Below are positions 1 to 8,589 of a stretch of 41,666 nt of DNA, piece after piece (position 1 is the first letter of the stretch; the number at the start of each line of letters is the position of its first letter). Position numbers and translations under genes: made by a program. The notes beneath the pieces were generated by a model that was given only the letters and a program-made list of their open reading frames with translations, was not told where the DNA came from and made no database searches. The stretch is from assembly GCF_012911935.1 (NCBI RefSeq), contig NZ_JAAXLA010000066.1:1-41666 (forward strand), in the 5' to 3' direction. This stretch comes from Pseudonocardia acidicola. GTDB lineage: Bacteria; Actinomycetota; Actinomycetes; Mycobacteriales; Pseudonocardiaceae.

Positions 1-489
1 CCGCCGACCACCGCCCCGGCGACGACCACCCCGCCGACCACGGCCCCGACGACCAGCAGTCCTGCGACCACCGTCCCGCCGGCCACGACCGCCACGCCGA
101 AGCCGGTCGCGCCCGCGCCGACGTCCCGGCCGGCCACCACGACCCGGCCCGCGACCAGCACACCTGCGTCGACCGGGACAGCGGCCACCCCGGCGGCCGC
201 CACGGTGCACCCGATCTCGGTGACCCTGCCCGCGGGGTCGGTGCCGGTGAAGGCCACGAGCCGCAGCAGCCGGATCGTGGTCCGCCTCGGGTCGGCCGCC
301 CTGCTGAGCGGCGCCGCGGCCGGGTCGCCGGTCATCGTCAGCTACTCCGACGGGACGACCGCGGCGTTCTCCACCACGGCCGTGCGGGAGGCGACGGCCG
401 CCGAGGTCCCGGCCCTGCTGACCGGCGGGAAGGTGGTCGTGGTGGCCCCGGCCGCCGGTGGCGGCTTCAGGGTGCTCACCGCCTCCTGA
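1..489 (+). CDS. C-terminal part of a Pro/Thr-rich surface or secreted protein (5' truncated by window)
   Basis: The reading frame is open from base 1, so the start lies outside the window. The first 68 or so codons encode a low-complexity linker made almost only of Pro, Thr, Ala and Ser, the kind that spans the cell wall in actinobacterial exported proteins. It leads into a compact domain of about 95 residues ending LTAS. That end domain, with a strand pattern around VIVSYSDGT and VVVVAP, faintly recalls the last strands of class F sortases, but no catalytic Cys or Arg can be seen in this part, so I do not assign a function. A strong hairpin follows the stop at 511-545. Confidence 0.6.
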   Translation, partial: PPTTAPATTTPPTTAPTTSSPATTVPPATTATPKPVAPAPTSRPATTTRPATSTPASTGTAATPAAATVHPISVTLPAGSVPVKATSRSSRIVVRLGSAALLSGAAAGSPVIVSYSDGTTAAFSTTAVREATAAEVPALLTGGKVVVVAPAAGGGFRVLTAS

Positions 490-510
490 CCGGGCACGTC
501 CCTCCCCACC

Positions 511-545
511 GTCCGACCGCGTCGTGCGCCACGGCGCGGTCGGAC
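511..545. terminator. Hairpin between convergent genes
   Basis: GTCCGACCGCG (511-521) pairs perfectly with CGCGGTCGGAC (535-545) over a 13-base loop. It lies between the stop of the rightward surface-protein gene (489) and the stop of the leftward thioredoxin-NHL gene (564), so it can end transcription from both sides. There is no T-run, as is usual in high-GC actinobacteria. Confidence 0.7.
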
Positions 546-563
546 TCCGCCGTGGGGTCCCGT

Positions 564-2396
564 TCAGACCGCGCGCAGGTCGAGCACGAGCTCGGCCGGT
601 GCGCCCGGCACCAGCCGCACCGGGATGCCCCAGTCCTGCTGGTAGCGGTGGCACGCTGCGAAGATGCCGGCCTCGCCGTCCTCCCCGTCGTGGTCGCAGG
701 CGGCCGCGGCCACGCTGACCTGCAGCACCCCTTCGGCCGGCCCGCCGGCGACCGGGTCGGCCAGCCGCAGCGAACGGGCCAGGCCCGGGGCCGTGCCGGC
801 CCCGTCCTGCAGCAGCTCCGGCGGGGATGCGGCGACGGTGAGCGAGGTCGGGTCGCCGAAGCGGTCGTCGAGGTGCTGCCCGGTCGGCGGGGTGAAGGAG
901 ATCGTCAGGTCGAGCACACCGGGGGACAGGTCGGTGCGGGATCGGCGGACCCGGTGCGCGCCGGCGTCGACCCGGGCCCCGGCCGGGATCGGCACCCGGA
1001 CCAGCCGGTGCGCCGCGGACTCGACGACGATCAGGTCCGGGCCCTCGACCAGCACGTCGCTGGGCTCGTGCAGGTCCCGGGCGAGCGTCGTGACCTCCCG
1101 GCTCTCGGGGGCGTAGCGGCGGACCGCGCCGTTGTAGGTGTCCGCGATCGCGATCGACCCGTCGGGCAGCACCGCGACGCCCAGCGGGTGCTGCAGCAGC
1201 GCCTCGGCCGGGGCCGCGCCGTCGCGGAAGCCGAAGTCGAACAGGCCCTGCCCGACCGCGGTGCTGACCGCGGCGCCGACCAGCGGCGCGGCGACGACCG
1301 ACCGCACCGCGGAGGTCTCCGAGTCGGCGACCCACAGCGCGCCCGCGCCGTCGACGGCCAGCCCGGACGGCTGGGCGAAGAACGCCTCCCCGGGGGCGCC
1401 GTCACGCAGCCCCTCGTTGGTGGTGCCCGCCAGCACGGTGGCGACGCCGGTCCGCGGGTCGAACGACCACAGCTGGTGGCTTCCGGCCATCGCGACGACG
1501 ACCCGGCCGTCCCACCACGCGACGTCCCACGGGGTGGACAGCTCGGTGCCCGGCGTGCCGACCTCGATCCGCTCCCGCAGCTGCTCGCCGGTCCCCGCCA
1601 CCGTGGTCACGTTCCCGTCGGCCAGCCGCAGGCCGCGCAGTGCGTGGTTCACGCTGTCGGCGACGACCACGTCGTAGCCTGCCTCGGCGGCGACGTCGGC
1701 CGGCAACGCGACCAGCCCCTGCGGCTCGGAGAACCGCGGGTCCGGCCCGTCGAGCAGGCCACGTTCGCCGGAACCGATCCGGCGCCGCTCGGTGACCAGG
1801 TCGGCGTCGAGCTCGACGAGCTGGTGGTGCGCGGTGTCGGAGACCAGGAACGTCCCGCCGGGCAGGGCGATCACCTTGCCGGGGAAGCGCAGCGCGGTGT
1901 CCGGCTCCGGCGGCGCGACGTAGGGGCCGTCGCCGCGGTGCAGCGTCCCGTCGGCCCCGTGCGTGGCGACGAGCTGCTCGATGAGCACACCCAGCCCGTG
2001 CGCGTGCCCCTCACCGGCGAGCTGCCCGACCACGTAGCCCCGCGGGTCGATCACCACGAGCGTCGGCCAGGCCCGCGCGGCGTAGGCGTCCCAGGTGGCC
2101 AGGTCGGGATCGTCGAGCACCGGGTGGTGCACCGCGTAGCGCTCGACGGCGGCCTCGACTGCGGCCGGGTCGGCCTCGTGCACGAACTTCGGTGAGTGCA
2201 CCCCGACGGTCACCAGCACGTCGGCGAACCGCTCCTCGAGCGGGCGCAGCTCGTCGAGCACGTGCAGGCAGTTGACGCAGCAGAACGTCCAGAAATCCAG
2301 CAGCACGATCTTGCCGCGCAGCTGTGCCAGCGACAGATCCTCGCCACCGGTGTTCAGCCAGCGCCGTCCGCGCAGCTCCGGTGCCCGTACCCGCAT
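564..2396 (-). CDS. Thioredoxin-like domain plus NHL-repeat protein
   Basis: A 610-residue protein. The first 160 residues or so are a thioredoxin/AhpC-TSA-like domain with a CVNC active site (C40 and C43, preceded by another Cys at 39) in the context DFWTFCC; the expected cis-Pro follows in AWPTLVVIDP. Residues of about 190-490 hold repeated NHL-type blades (for example DVVVADSVNHALR, LWVADSETSAVR, IAIADTYNGAVRR) that should form a beta-propeller. The family is widespread in actinobacteria and resembles animal NHLRC2; its substrate is unknown, and a redox or scaffold role is inference. No signal peptide is seen, so it is probably cytoplasmic. I start at ATG 2396; an in-frame GTG at 2411 would add five residues. 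It is divergent from the glycosylase gene at 2470, with only 73 bases for both promoters. Confidence 0.85.
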   Translation of the reverse strand: MRVRAPELRGRRWLNTGGEDLSLAQLRGKIVLLDFWTFCCVNCLHVLDELRPLEERFADVLVTVGVHSPKFVHEADPAAVEAAVERYAVHHPVLDDPDLATWDAYAARAWPTLVVIDPRGYVVGQLAGEGHAHGLGVLIEQLVATHGADGTLHRGDGPYVAPPEPDTALRFPGKVIALPGGTFLVSDTAHHQLVELDADLVTERRRIGSGERGLLDGPDPRFSEPQGLVALPADVAAEAGYDVVVADSVNHALRGLRLADGNVTTVAGTGEQLRERIEVGTPGTELSTPWDVAWWDGRVVVAMAGSHQLWSFDPRTGVATVLAGTTNEGLRDGAPGEAFFAQPSGLAVDGAGALWVADSETSAVRSVVAAPLVGAAVSTAVGQGLFDFGFRDGAAPAEALLQHPLGVAVLPDGSIAIADTYNGAVRRYAPESREVTTLARDLHEPSDVLVEGPDLIVVESAAHRLVRVPIPAGARVDAGAHRVRRSRTDLSPGVLDLTISFTPPTGQHLDDRFGDPTSLTVAASPPELLQDGAGTAPGLARSLRLADPVAGGPAEGVLQVSVAAAACDHDGEDGEAGIFAACHRYQQDWGIPVRLVPGAPAELVLDLRAV

Positions 2397-2469
2397 GCGT
2401 CCCGTACTCACGCCAGCGATCAACCGCTTTCGCCGCGCGGCTGTTCCGCACCGGCGCGAGACTGGGATC

Positions 2470-3276
2470 GTGCCGGAACTGCCCGAGGTGGAGAGCGCGC
2501 GCCGGGTCCTGGAGGGCGCGCTGGACCGCGAGATCGCCGACATCGACGACACCGACGACTGGGTGTGCCGCCCGCACCGGCCCGGCGACATCGCCAAGGC
2601 GCTGGCCGGCGGGCGGCTCACCGAGGCGCACCGGCGCGGCAAGACGATGTGGTGCGAGACCGTGATCTCGGACGGCACCGCCGGACCGCGGCTCGGGATC
2701 CACCTCGGCATGGGCGGACGACTGATCGTCACGGGCGGCGACGGTGAGCGAGCCGGGGGAGAGCCCGATCGCCCCGACCGTTCACCGCGCAAACCCGAGT
2801 GGGACCGGTTCACCGTGAGCTTCGCCGACGGCGGCCGGCTGCGGCTGTTCGACAAGCGCCGGCTCGGCCGGGTCCGCCTCGAGCCCGACCTCGACGCCCT
2901 CGGCCCGGATGCCGAGGACATCACGCCGGCCGAGTTCCGCGAGCGGATCACCCGCGGGCGCTCCGCGGTCAAGGCCCGGTTGCTGGACCAGGGCGTGCTG
3001 GCCGGCGTGGGCAACCTGCTGGCCGACGAGACGCTGTGGCAGGCGAGGATCCGGCCGTCGAAGCCGGTCGACGAGCTCGATGCCGCCGAGCTGGACCGCC
3101 TGTACCGCGCGCTGGAGCGTTCGCTGGCCGCGGCGGTCCGCAACGGCGGGGTGCACACCGGCGAGATGATCGGCGAGCGCAACGCCGACGGCGCCTGCCC
3201 CCGCTGCGGCGCACCGATGGCGCACGGCACGGTCGGCGGCCGCTCGACCTGGTGGTGCTCGGCCGAGCAGGCCTGA
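2470..3276 (+). CDS. Fpg/Nei family DNA glycosylase-AP lyase
   Basis: 268 residues starting from GTG at 2470, which gives the invariant PELPEVE N-terminus: Pro2 is the Schiff-base nucleophile and Glu3 the acid of base-excision repair enzymes that remove oxidised bases and nick the abasic site. A Lys-bearing loop (HRRGKTMW), the GNLLADE helix of the helix-two-turn-helix and a C-terminal zinc-finger-like end follow. The finger has CPRC and then WWCSAEQ, so the fourth cysteine is replaced; from memory actinobacterial paralogues of this subgroup also end in WWC-x-x-EQ, so this is probably a family trait and not damage. Not the canonical mutM; an Fpg2/Nei-like paralogue is the best reading. The gene is convergent with the PAP2 gene 11 bases away. 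Confidence 0.9.
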   Translation: MPELPEVESARRVLEGALDREIADIDDTDDWVCRPHRPGDIAKALAGGRLTEAHRRGKTMWCETVISDGTAGPRLGIHLGMGGRLIVTGGDGERAGGEPDRPDRSPRKPEWDRFTVSFADGGRLRLFDKRRLGRVRLEPDLDALGPDAEDITPAEFRERITRGRSAVKARLLDQGVLAGVGNLLADETLWQARIRPSKPVDELDAAELDRLYRALERSLAAAVRNGGVHTGEMIGERNADGACPRCGAPMAHGTVGGRSTWWCSAEQA

Positions 3277-3287
3277 CCGGCCCCGGC

Positions 3288-3965
3288 TCAGGAGGCGTCG
3301 GCCGCGGTGGCGGCCGGGTGCGGCGTCGCCCGGTGCCGCCACCGGGCGCGCAGCGTGCACGCCACGGCCAGCACCGCGGCCCCGACGAACCAGCCGGCCA
3401 GCACGTCGCTGAACCAGTGCACCCCGAGATACATGCGGGTGACGCCGACGGCGAGGACCCACAGCGCCGCGGCGGCCACCATCGCCACCCGGGCCACCAC
3501 CGTCCGCCCGGCCCAGAACACCGCCACCAGGGCCCCGATGACGGCGACCGACATGGTCGCGTGCCCGGACGGCATGGACTCGTTGGTCTCGTTGACCAGC
3601 CGGTCGATCGCAGGTGGCCGCGGCCGGTCGAAGCTCATCTTGAGCAGCCGGAACACCGCGCTCGCGACCGCCATGACCCCGACCAGGAAGACCGCGTCGG
3701 CGCGCCGGCCGCGCAGCCACAGCGCGATGCCGACGACGACCGCGACGGCGGCCATCGCCAGCGTGCTGCCGACGTTGGTCACCACCACCGCCACCGCGGT
3801 CCACCCGGCGGAGCGGTGGGCCAGGAACCAGTCCAGGACCGCGCCGTCGGCGGCGCCCGGCCCGGTCCCGGTCAGCCCGGCACGGATGACGAAGGCGGCG
3901 ACCACGGCGAGCACGAGGACCATCGCGGCGCCGACCCCGACGGCCCGGGCACCGCCTTCGCTCAT
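3288..3965 (-). CDS. PAP2-family membrane phosphatase
   Basis: About 225 residues with roughly six membrane helices. It shows the full phosphatidic acid phosphatase type 2 signature: a K-x6-RP type motif (KMSFDRPRP), PSGH (in ESMPSGHATMS) and R-x5-H-x3-D (RMYLGVHWFSD). Enzymes of this family remove phosphate from lipid phosphates such as phosphatidate or undecaprenyl diphosphate at the outer membrane face; the exact substrate cannot be told. I chose ATG 3965 because GGGAG lies seven bases upstream; an ATG at 3983 is also in frame. Pgi starts its own transcription upstream and ends 28 bases before this gene's start, so the two may be co-transcribed. Confidence 0.9.
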   Translation of the reverse strand: MSEGGARAVGVGAAMVLVLAVVAAFVIRAGLTGTGPGAADGAVLDWFLAHRSAGWTAVAVVVTNVGSTLAMAAVAVVVGIALWLRGRRADAVFLVGVMAVASAVFRLLKMSFDRPRPPAIDRLVNETNESMPSGHATMSVAVIGALVAVFWAGRTVVARVAMVAAAALWVLAVGVTRMYLGVHWFSDVLAGWFVGAAVLAVACTLRARWRHRATPHPAATAADAS

Positions 3966-3993
3966 CTCCCCACTCCCGACCATTGCGCGGCGG

Positions 3994-5679
3994 TCAGCCC
4001 GTGGCCCGGCCGCGCAGCTTCCGGTACCGGGCCACCAGCGCCGCCGTCGAGGGGTCGAGCCCGGAGGTGTCGGCCCGGTCCTCGCTGAGCACCGGGACCA
4101 GCTGCTTGGCCAGCACCTTGCCCAGCTCGACGCCCCACTGGTCGAAGGAGTCGACGCCCCAGATCGTGCCCTCGGTGAACGTGATGTGCTCGTAGAGCGC
4201 GATCAGCTGGCCGAGCGTCGACGGGGTCAGCCTGGGCGCCAGGATCGTCGACGACGGCCGGTTGCCCGGCATCACCTTGTGCGGGACCAGATGCGGCGGG
4301 GTGCCCTCGGCGGCGATCTCCTCGGCGGTCTTGCCGAAGGCCAGCGCCGAGGTCTGGGCGAACAGGTTGGCGGTGAGCAGGTCGTGCATGTCGGCCGGCC
4401 CGTCCCCCGGTAGTTCGTGGATCGGCTCGGCGAACCCGATGAAGTCGGCCGGCACCAGCCGGGTGCCCTGGTGCAGCAACTGGAAGAACGCGTGCTGGCC
4501 GTTGGTACCCGGCTCACCCCAGTAGATCTCGCCGGTGTCGGTGGTGACCGGGCCGCCGTCGGCGCGGACGGACTTGCCGTTGCTCTCCATGGTCAGCTGC
4601 TGCAGGTAGGCCGGCAACCGGTGCAGGTACTGGGCGTAGGGGAGCACCGCGTGGGTCTCCGCACCGAAGAAGTCGTCGTACCAGACGCCGAGCAGCCCGG
4701 CGATCACCGGCAGGTTCTGCTCCAGCGCAGCGGTGCGGAAGTGCTCGTCGATCGCGTGCATGCCCGCGAGGAACTCGCCGAACTGCTCCTTGCCGATGGC
4801 GATCATGAGCGACAGCCCGATCGCCGACGGCAGCGAGTACCGCCCGCCGACCCAGTCCCAGAAGCCGAACATGTTGGCCTCGTCGATGCCGAACTCGCGG
4901 ACCTTCTCGGCGTTGGTGGACACCGCGACGAAGTGCTTCGCCACCGCCTCCGGGCCCGCGCCGAGCCCGTCGAGCAGCCACTGCCGCGCGTTGCGGGCGT
5001 TGGTCAGCGTCTCCAGCGTGCTGAACGTCTTCGACGCGACGATGAACAGCGTCGTCGCCGGGTCGAGGTCGCGGACGGCCTCGGCCAGGTCGGTCGGGTC
5101 GATGTTGGAGACGAACCGGAACTGCAGGTCCGGGTCGGAGTAGGCCTTGAGCGCCTCGTAGGCCATCACCGGGCCGAGGTCGGAGCCACCGATCCCGATG
5201 TTGACGACGGTGCGGATCCGCTGCCCGGTGTAGCCGGTCCACTCCCCGGAGCGGATCCGGTCGGAGAACCCGCCCATCCGGTCCAGGACCGCGTGCACAT
5301 CGGCGACCACGTCCTGGCCGTCCACGACGAGCTTCGCGTCGCGCGGCAGCCGCAGCGCGACGTGCAGCACCGGGCGGTCCTCGCTGGTGTTGATGTGCTC
5401 GCCGCGGAACATCGCCTCGATCCGCTCGGGCAACCCGGCCGCGCGGGCCAGCGCCACCAGCAGCGGGATCGTCTCGCGGGTGATCCGGTGCTTGGAGTGG
5501 TCCAGGACGAGGTCCGCGGCGGAGACGGTCAGCGCGTCGACCCGACCCGGGTCGTCGGCGAACAATTGCCGCAGGTGGAGCGGCGCGACGGCCTCGTGGT
5601 GCGCGGCGAGCGCGGCCCACTCGGGGGTCGCGGTGATGTCGCTCGGGGCGCTACCGGCTGTGGTGCTGGTCTCGGACAC
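3994..5679 (-). CDS. pgi: Glucose-6-phosphate isomerase
   Basis: 561 residues, the normal length for bacterial Pgi, which interconverts glucose 6-phosphate and fructose 6-phosphate in glycolysis and gluconeogenesis. Both family signatures are present: DWVGGRYSLPSAIG in the middle and FDQWGVELGK near the end; the substrate-binding GIGGSDLGP loop and HAFFQLLHQGT are also intact. The start is GTG 5679; the frame stays open farther upstream, but that part lacks any family similarity. A 406-base gene-free stretch lies upstream and probably holds its promoter. Confidence 0.97.
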   Translation of the reverse strand: MSETSTTAGSAPSDITATPEWAALAAHHEAVAPLHLRQLFADDPGRVDALTVSAADLVLDHSKHRITRETIPLLVALARAAGLPERIEAMFRGEHINTSEDRPVLHVALRLPRDAKLVVDGQDVVADVHAVLDRMGGFSDRIRSGEWTGYTGQRIRTVVNIGIGGSDLGPVMAYEALKAYSDPDLQFRFVSNIDPTDLAEAVRDLDPATTLFIVASKTFSTLETLTNARNARQWLLDGLGAGPEAVAKHFVAVSTNAEKVREFGIDEANMFGFWDWVGGRYSLPSAIGLSLMIAIGKEQFGEFLAGMHAIDEHFRTAALEQNLPVIAGLLGVWYDDFFGAETHAVLPYAQYLHRLPAYLQQLTMESNGKSVRADGGPVTTDTGEIYWGEPGTNGQHAFFQLLHQGTRLVPADFIGFAEPIHELPGDGPADMHDLLTANLFAQTSALAFGKTAEEIAAEGTPPHLVPHKVMPGNRPSSTILAPRLTPSTLGQLIALYEHITFTEGTIWGVDSFDQWGVELGKVLAKQLVPVLSEDRADTSGLDPSTAALVARYRKLRGRATG

Positions 5680-6085
5680 GGGTTCATCATGCCCAGTCGG
5701 AGGCCGCTGCATGCGGCATCCGCAGGGCCGTCCGGCATGTTTGTCCGCCGGCGCCGGTCGGACGATGCGCCGGACCAGCCGCTCCAGCAGGTCCACCCCG
5801 GCGTCGGCGACGCCTCGTCGACGTCGAATCGCCCGGTCGGGTGAGCCGACCCTTGCGGTGAGGTGCGATGCAGATTGTTGACGTGGCACGGATCACCGCT
5901 GGGCGCGCGCTGTAGCCCGTTCGATGAATCGCCGGTAACGGTGTGCGTGACGGAGCGTGTCGTTCGTCGCACGGGAATGATGCGTCGGCGCGCATTGGTC
6001 TGATCGGGCCAGTCGTCCCCCCTTGCCGGTTTAGCGTCATTCAGCCGCTCGGTGTCTTCGGCACTGGCCGTTCTGGAGGAACTCG
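5680..6085. other. Gene-free divergent region between pgi and doxX
   Basis: About 400 bases between the divergent pgi and DoxX genes. Overlapping frames exist but are arginine/proline-rich shadows with no family resemblance. It should hold the promoters of both genes. The only site I can place firmly is the ribosome-binding sequence GGAGGA at about 6075-6080, ahead of the DoxX start. Confidence 0.5.
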
Positions 6086-6577
6086 ATGACCCGTTCGCTA
6101 CCTGCTCCGTCCCGCGACATCGCGCTGCTCGTCGCGCGCCTCGTGATCGGTGTCGTGTTCTACGCGCACGGGTGGCAGAAGCTGGTGTTGAACGGCATCT
6201 CCGACACCGCCGTGCTGTTCCACAACTTCGGCATCCCGCTGGCGATCGTGGCCTCCTCGTTCACGGTGTGCGTCGAGTTCGTCGGCGGCACCCTGCTGAT
6301 CCTCGGTGTCCTGGTACCGGTCGCCAGCGCGTTCATCACCTTCGTGATGCTGGGTGCGATCTACTTCGTGCACGGCTCGCACGGCATCTTCGCGGCCGAC
6401 GGCGGTTGGGAGCTCGTCGCGGTCCTCATCGCCGGGGTGCTCGCGATCGCCGCCTTCGGTCCGGGTCGGCTGAGCCTCGATCACCTGCTGCACACCCGCA
6501 AGGCCCCGGCCCCGGCCCCGGTGCCGATCCCGGAGCCGTATCACCCCGGGCCATTCGACTCGATCCGTCAGCGCTGA
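6086..6577 (+). CDS. DoxX-family membrane protein, copy 1
   Basis: 163 residues with four predicted membrane helices and the DoxX hallmarks: an N-terminal RDIALLVARLVIG helix, AHGWQKL, a central VEFVGG and a C-terminal GGWELV followed by GPGRLSLDHLL. DoxX proteins are small quinone-associated or redox-linked membrane proteins of poorly defined role; in mycobacteria a homologue works with superoxide dismutase and a thiosulfate sulfurtransferase. A GGAGGA Shine-Dalgarno lies just ahead of the ATG. The C-terminus adds an Ala-Pro-rich tail. It is the first of a tandem family: copy 2 lies 124 bases downstream and a relic of a third lies beyond it. Confidence 0.9.
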   Translation: MTRSLPAPSRDIALLVARLVIGVVFYAHGWQKLVLNGISDTAVLFHNFGIPLAIVASSFTVCVEFVGGTLLILGVLVPVASAFITFVMLGAIYFVHGSHGIFAADGGWELVAVLIAGVLAIAAFGPGRLSLDHLLHTRKAPAPAPVPIPEPYHPGPFDSIRQR

Positions 6578-6701
6578 GCGCGGGTCGACCGGCGCCCGGC
6601 GTTGTGGCGACGCGTGGCGGTCGGCTCGCGGCGGCCGCGGGCGGTCTGTATAGCCTGGGCGAGAGTTTGGTTCAACATTCATCTATCGGAGGTCGTCCAG
6701 C

Positions 6702-7148
6702 ATGAGCCGCTCGCTGTCCGGTGCAGCCCGCGACATCACCCTGCTCGTCGCCCGCGTGGTGCTGGGTGTCGACCTGATCGCCCACGGCTGGCAGAAGGTG
6801 GTCACCAACGGGATCGGCGCGACCACGGACGCGTTCGCGGGCATGGGAGTGCCGGTCGCCCCGGTGTCGGCGGTCTTCGCCGCGGCCGTCGAACTCGTGG
6901 GCGGCGTCATGCTGGTGGCGGGGGCGGTGACCGCGGTCGTCGGGCTTCTCGTCGTGCTGGACATGCTCGGCGCCGCGCTCTTCGTGCACCTCACCCACGG
7001 GATCTTCGTGACCAACGGCGGCTGGGAACTGGTCGGTGTGATCGCGGCCGCCGCCCTCGCGCTGGCGGCGGCCGGCGCCGGCCGGTTCAGCCTCGACCAC
7101 CTGATCGCCTCGCGCCGGCAGCCGGTGCACGCCGCGACGGCGGTCTGA
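6702..7148 (+). CDS. DoxX-family membrane protein, copy 2
   Basis: 148 residues, four membrane helices, clearly paralogous to the upstream gene: both share RDI-LLVARVV, AHGWQK, GGWELV and GRFSLDHL. CGGAGG sits about nine bases before the ATG. The arrangement is a tandem duplication with a separate ribosome-binding site for each copy. The intergenic gap contains GTATAGCCT at about 6646-6654, a possible -10 element, so this copy may have its own promoter. Function as for DoxX in general: membrane redox or quinone-linked, substrate unknown. Confidence 0.9.
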   Translation: MSRSLSGAARDITLLVARVVLGVDLIAHGWQKVVTNGIGATTDAFAGMGVPVAPVSAVFAAAVELVGGVMLVAGAVTAVVGLLVVLDMLGAALFVHLTHGIFVTNGGWELVGVIAAAALALAAAGAGRFSLDHLIASRRQPVHAATAV

Positions 7149-7231
7149 CACCCGCGCGTCCGCGACATTCCTCCCGCATCCCTCCGATTCCCGGGTACCG
7201 GGTGGGCGGCGGCCTGCGAGTGCGGATCGCC

Positions 7232-7351
7232 GGCCGGGAGTTCGTCGGGGTGATCGGCGCCGCCGCACCGGCGGCGGCCGCCGTCGGGCCCGGGAGGTTC
7301 GGTCTCGACCGCGTCCTGGTCGTCCGCCGGGACGCGGCCGCGGCCCGTTGA
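7232..7351 (+). pseudogene. Relic of a third DoxX copy (C-terminal end only)
   Basis: The frame ending in TGA at 7349-7351 encodes GREFVGVIGAAAPAAAA and then GPGRFGLDRVLVVRR. This lines up without gaps with the C-terminus of DoxX copy 2 (GWELVGVIAAAALALAA, GAGRFSLDHLIASRR). Nothing upstream encodes the first three helices: only about 80 bases separate it from the end of copy 2. It is therefore a leftover of an unequal recombination or deletion in the DoxX array and unlikely to be translated into a working protein. Confidence 0.7.
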
Positions 7352-7503
7352 CGCGTGGTGCGTGAGGGCGTCACTGCCTGCTGCGCCGTTGTGGTGACGG
7401 TGAGCACGCGATCGAGTGCGGAGATGGCTCGAACCTCGGGCGATGCATGACGAGATGTCCGCATAACGTCCCGTTCCGCGAGATAACGTTACCTATCCGA
7501 GTG

Positions 7504-7522
7504 GTAGGTGATGCTAACCTCT
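7504..7522. promoter_or_regulatory. IdeR/DtxR-type iron box
   Basis: The 19 bases GTAGGTGATGCTAACCTCT match 14 of 19 positions of the IdeR/DtxR consensus (TTAGGTTAGGCTAACCTAA, from memory). The box ends 33 bases ahead of the GTG start of an iron(III) binding lipoprotein, the right place for iron-dependent repression. A second possible half-site pair, ACCTA ... TAGGT, lies just upstream around 7492-7509. Confidence 0.65.
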
Positions 7523-7554
7523 GACCGTTCTTTCCGGATCGTCGAGGAGCCCTT

Positions 7555-8589
7555 GTGCGTCTGACCCGACGCGGCCCGCTGGCCGCCGCCGCTACGCTCG
7601 CCGTTCTCGCGTTGACCGCCGCGTGCGGAGGAAACGCAAGCGGTTCCGCCGACTCCGCGGCGGACACCCTCGTGCTCTACAACGCCCAGCACCAAGAGGT
7701 GGGCCAGGCCTGGGCCGACGGCTTCACCAAGAAGACCGGGATCAAGGTCGAGGTGCGCAACGGGGACGACTTCGAGCTCGCGAACCAGATCATCTCCGAG
7801 GGCGCCGCGTCGCCCGCGGACGTGTTCATCACCGAGAACTCGCCGGCGATGTCGCTGGTCTCCAGCAAGGACCTGTTCGCGCCGGTCGACGCGGCGACGA
7901 AGGCGCAGGTCCCGGCGCGGTTCTCGTCGAGCAAGGGTGACTGGGTCGGCGTCGCGGCCCGGTCGACGGTGTTCGTCTACAACCCGGCCCTGCTGCCGGC
8001 CGGGCAGCTGCCGAAGTCGATCATGGATCTGGCCAAGCCGGAGTGGAAGGACAAGTTCGCGATCTCGCCGAGCGGCGCGGACTTCCAGGCCATCGTCAGC
8101 GCGGTCTACGCCGTGGAGGGTGACGCCGCCGGCGCGGCCTGGCTGCAGGGCATCAAGAACAACGCCAAGATCTACAAGGGCAACAGCACCATCATGAAGG
8201 CGGCGAACTCGGGTGAGGTCCCGGGCGGCGTCATCTACCATTACTACTGGTACGGCGACCGCGCCGAATCCGGCGTCAACAGCAAGAACACCGAGCTGGA
8301 GTACTTCGGCAACGCCGACCCCGGCGCGTTCGTCAGCGTGTCCGGCGGTGGGGTGCTCAAATCCAGCAAGCACGCCGCGCAGGCCCAGCAGTTGCTGGCC
8401 TACATGACCAGCGCCGAGGGGCAGAAGACGCTCGCCGACGGCAACGCGCTCGAGTACACCGTCGGGTCGAACGTCCCGGCCAACCCCGCGCTCAAGCCGA
8501 TGTCGGAGCTCAGCCCGCCCGATGTCGACCTCAACTCCCTCAACGGCCCCAAGGTCATCGAGGAGATGCAGCGGGTCGGTCTGCTGTGA
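7555..8589 (+). CDS. Iron(III) ABC transporter substrate-binding lipoprotein (FbpA-like)
   Basis: 344 residues. A Sec signal peptide ends in a lipobox-like LTAAC, so the protein is probably anchored on the outer face of the membrane. The mature part matches the ferric-binding class of periplasmic binding proteins: LVLYNAQHQEV at the start, DVFITENSPAM, and the Tyr cluster YHYYWYGDRAESG that supplies the paired tyrosine iron ligands in this family. GAGGAG stands five bases before the GTG start. The permease gene begins in its stop codon (GTGA overlap), so the three genes form one operon, and the iron box at 7504-7522 suggests IdeR control. Confidence 0.92.
   Translation: MRLTRRGPLAAAATLAVLALTAACGGNASGSADSAADTLVLYNAQHQEVGQAWADGFTKKTGIKVEVRNGDDFELANQIISEGAASPADVFITENSPAMSLVSSKDLFAPVDAATKAQVPARFSSSKGDWVGVAARSTVFVYNPALLPAGQLPKSIMDLAKPEWKDKFAISPSGADFQAIVSAVYAVEGDAAGAAWLQGIKNNAKIYKGNSTIMKAANSGEVPGGVIYHYYWYGDRAESGVNSKNTELEYFGNADPGAFVSVSGGGVLKSSKHAAQAQQLLAYMTSAEGQKTLADGNALEYTVGSNVPANPALKPMSELSPPDVDLNSLNGPKVIEEMQRVGLL

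Noticed and set aside
2397..3230. Long leftward frame extending the thioredoxin-NHL gene to 888 residues
   Set aside because: The extra part is antisense to the glycosylase gene, Arg/Ser-rich and without family similarity; the thioredoxin domain starts at the ATG at 2396.
5687..6040. Leftward 117-residue frame in the pgi-doxX gap
   Set aside because: Arg/Pro/Thr-rich with no domain or ribosome-binding site; it looks like a random open frame in GC-rich DNA.
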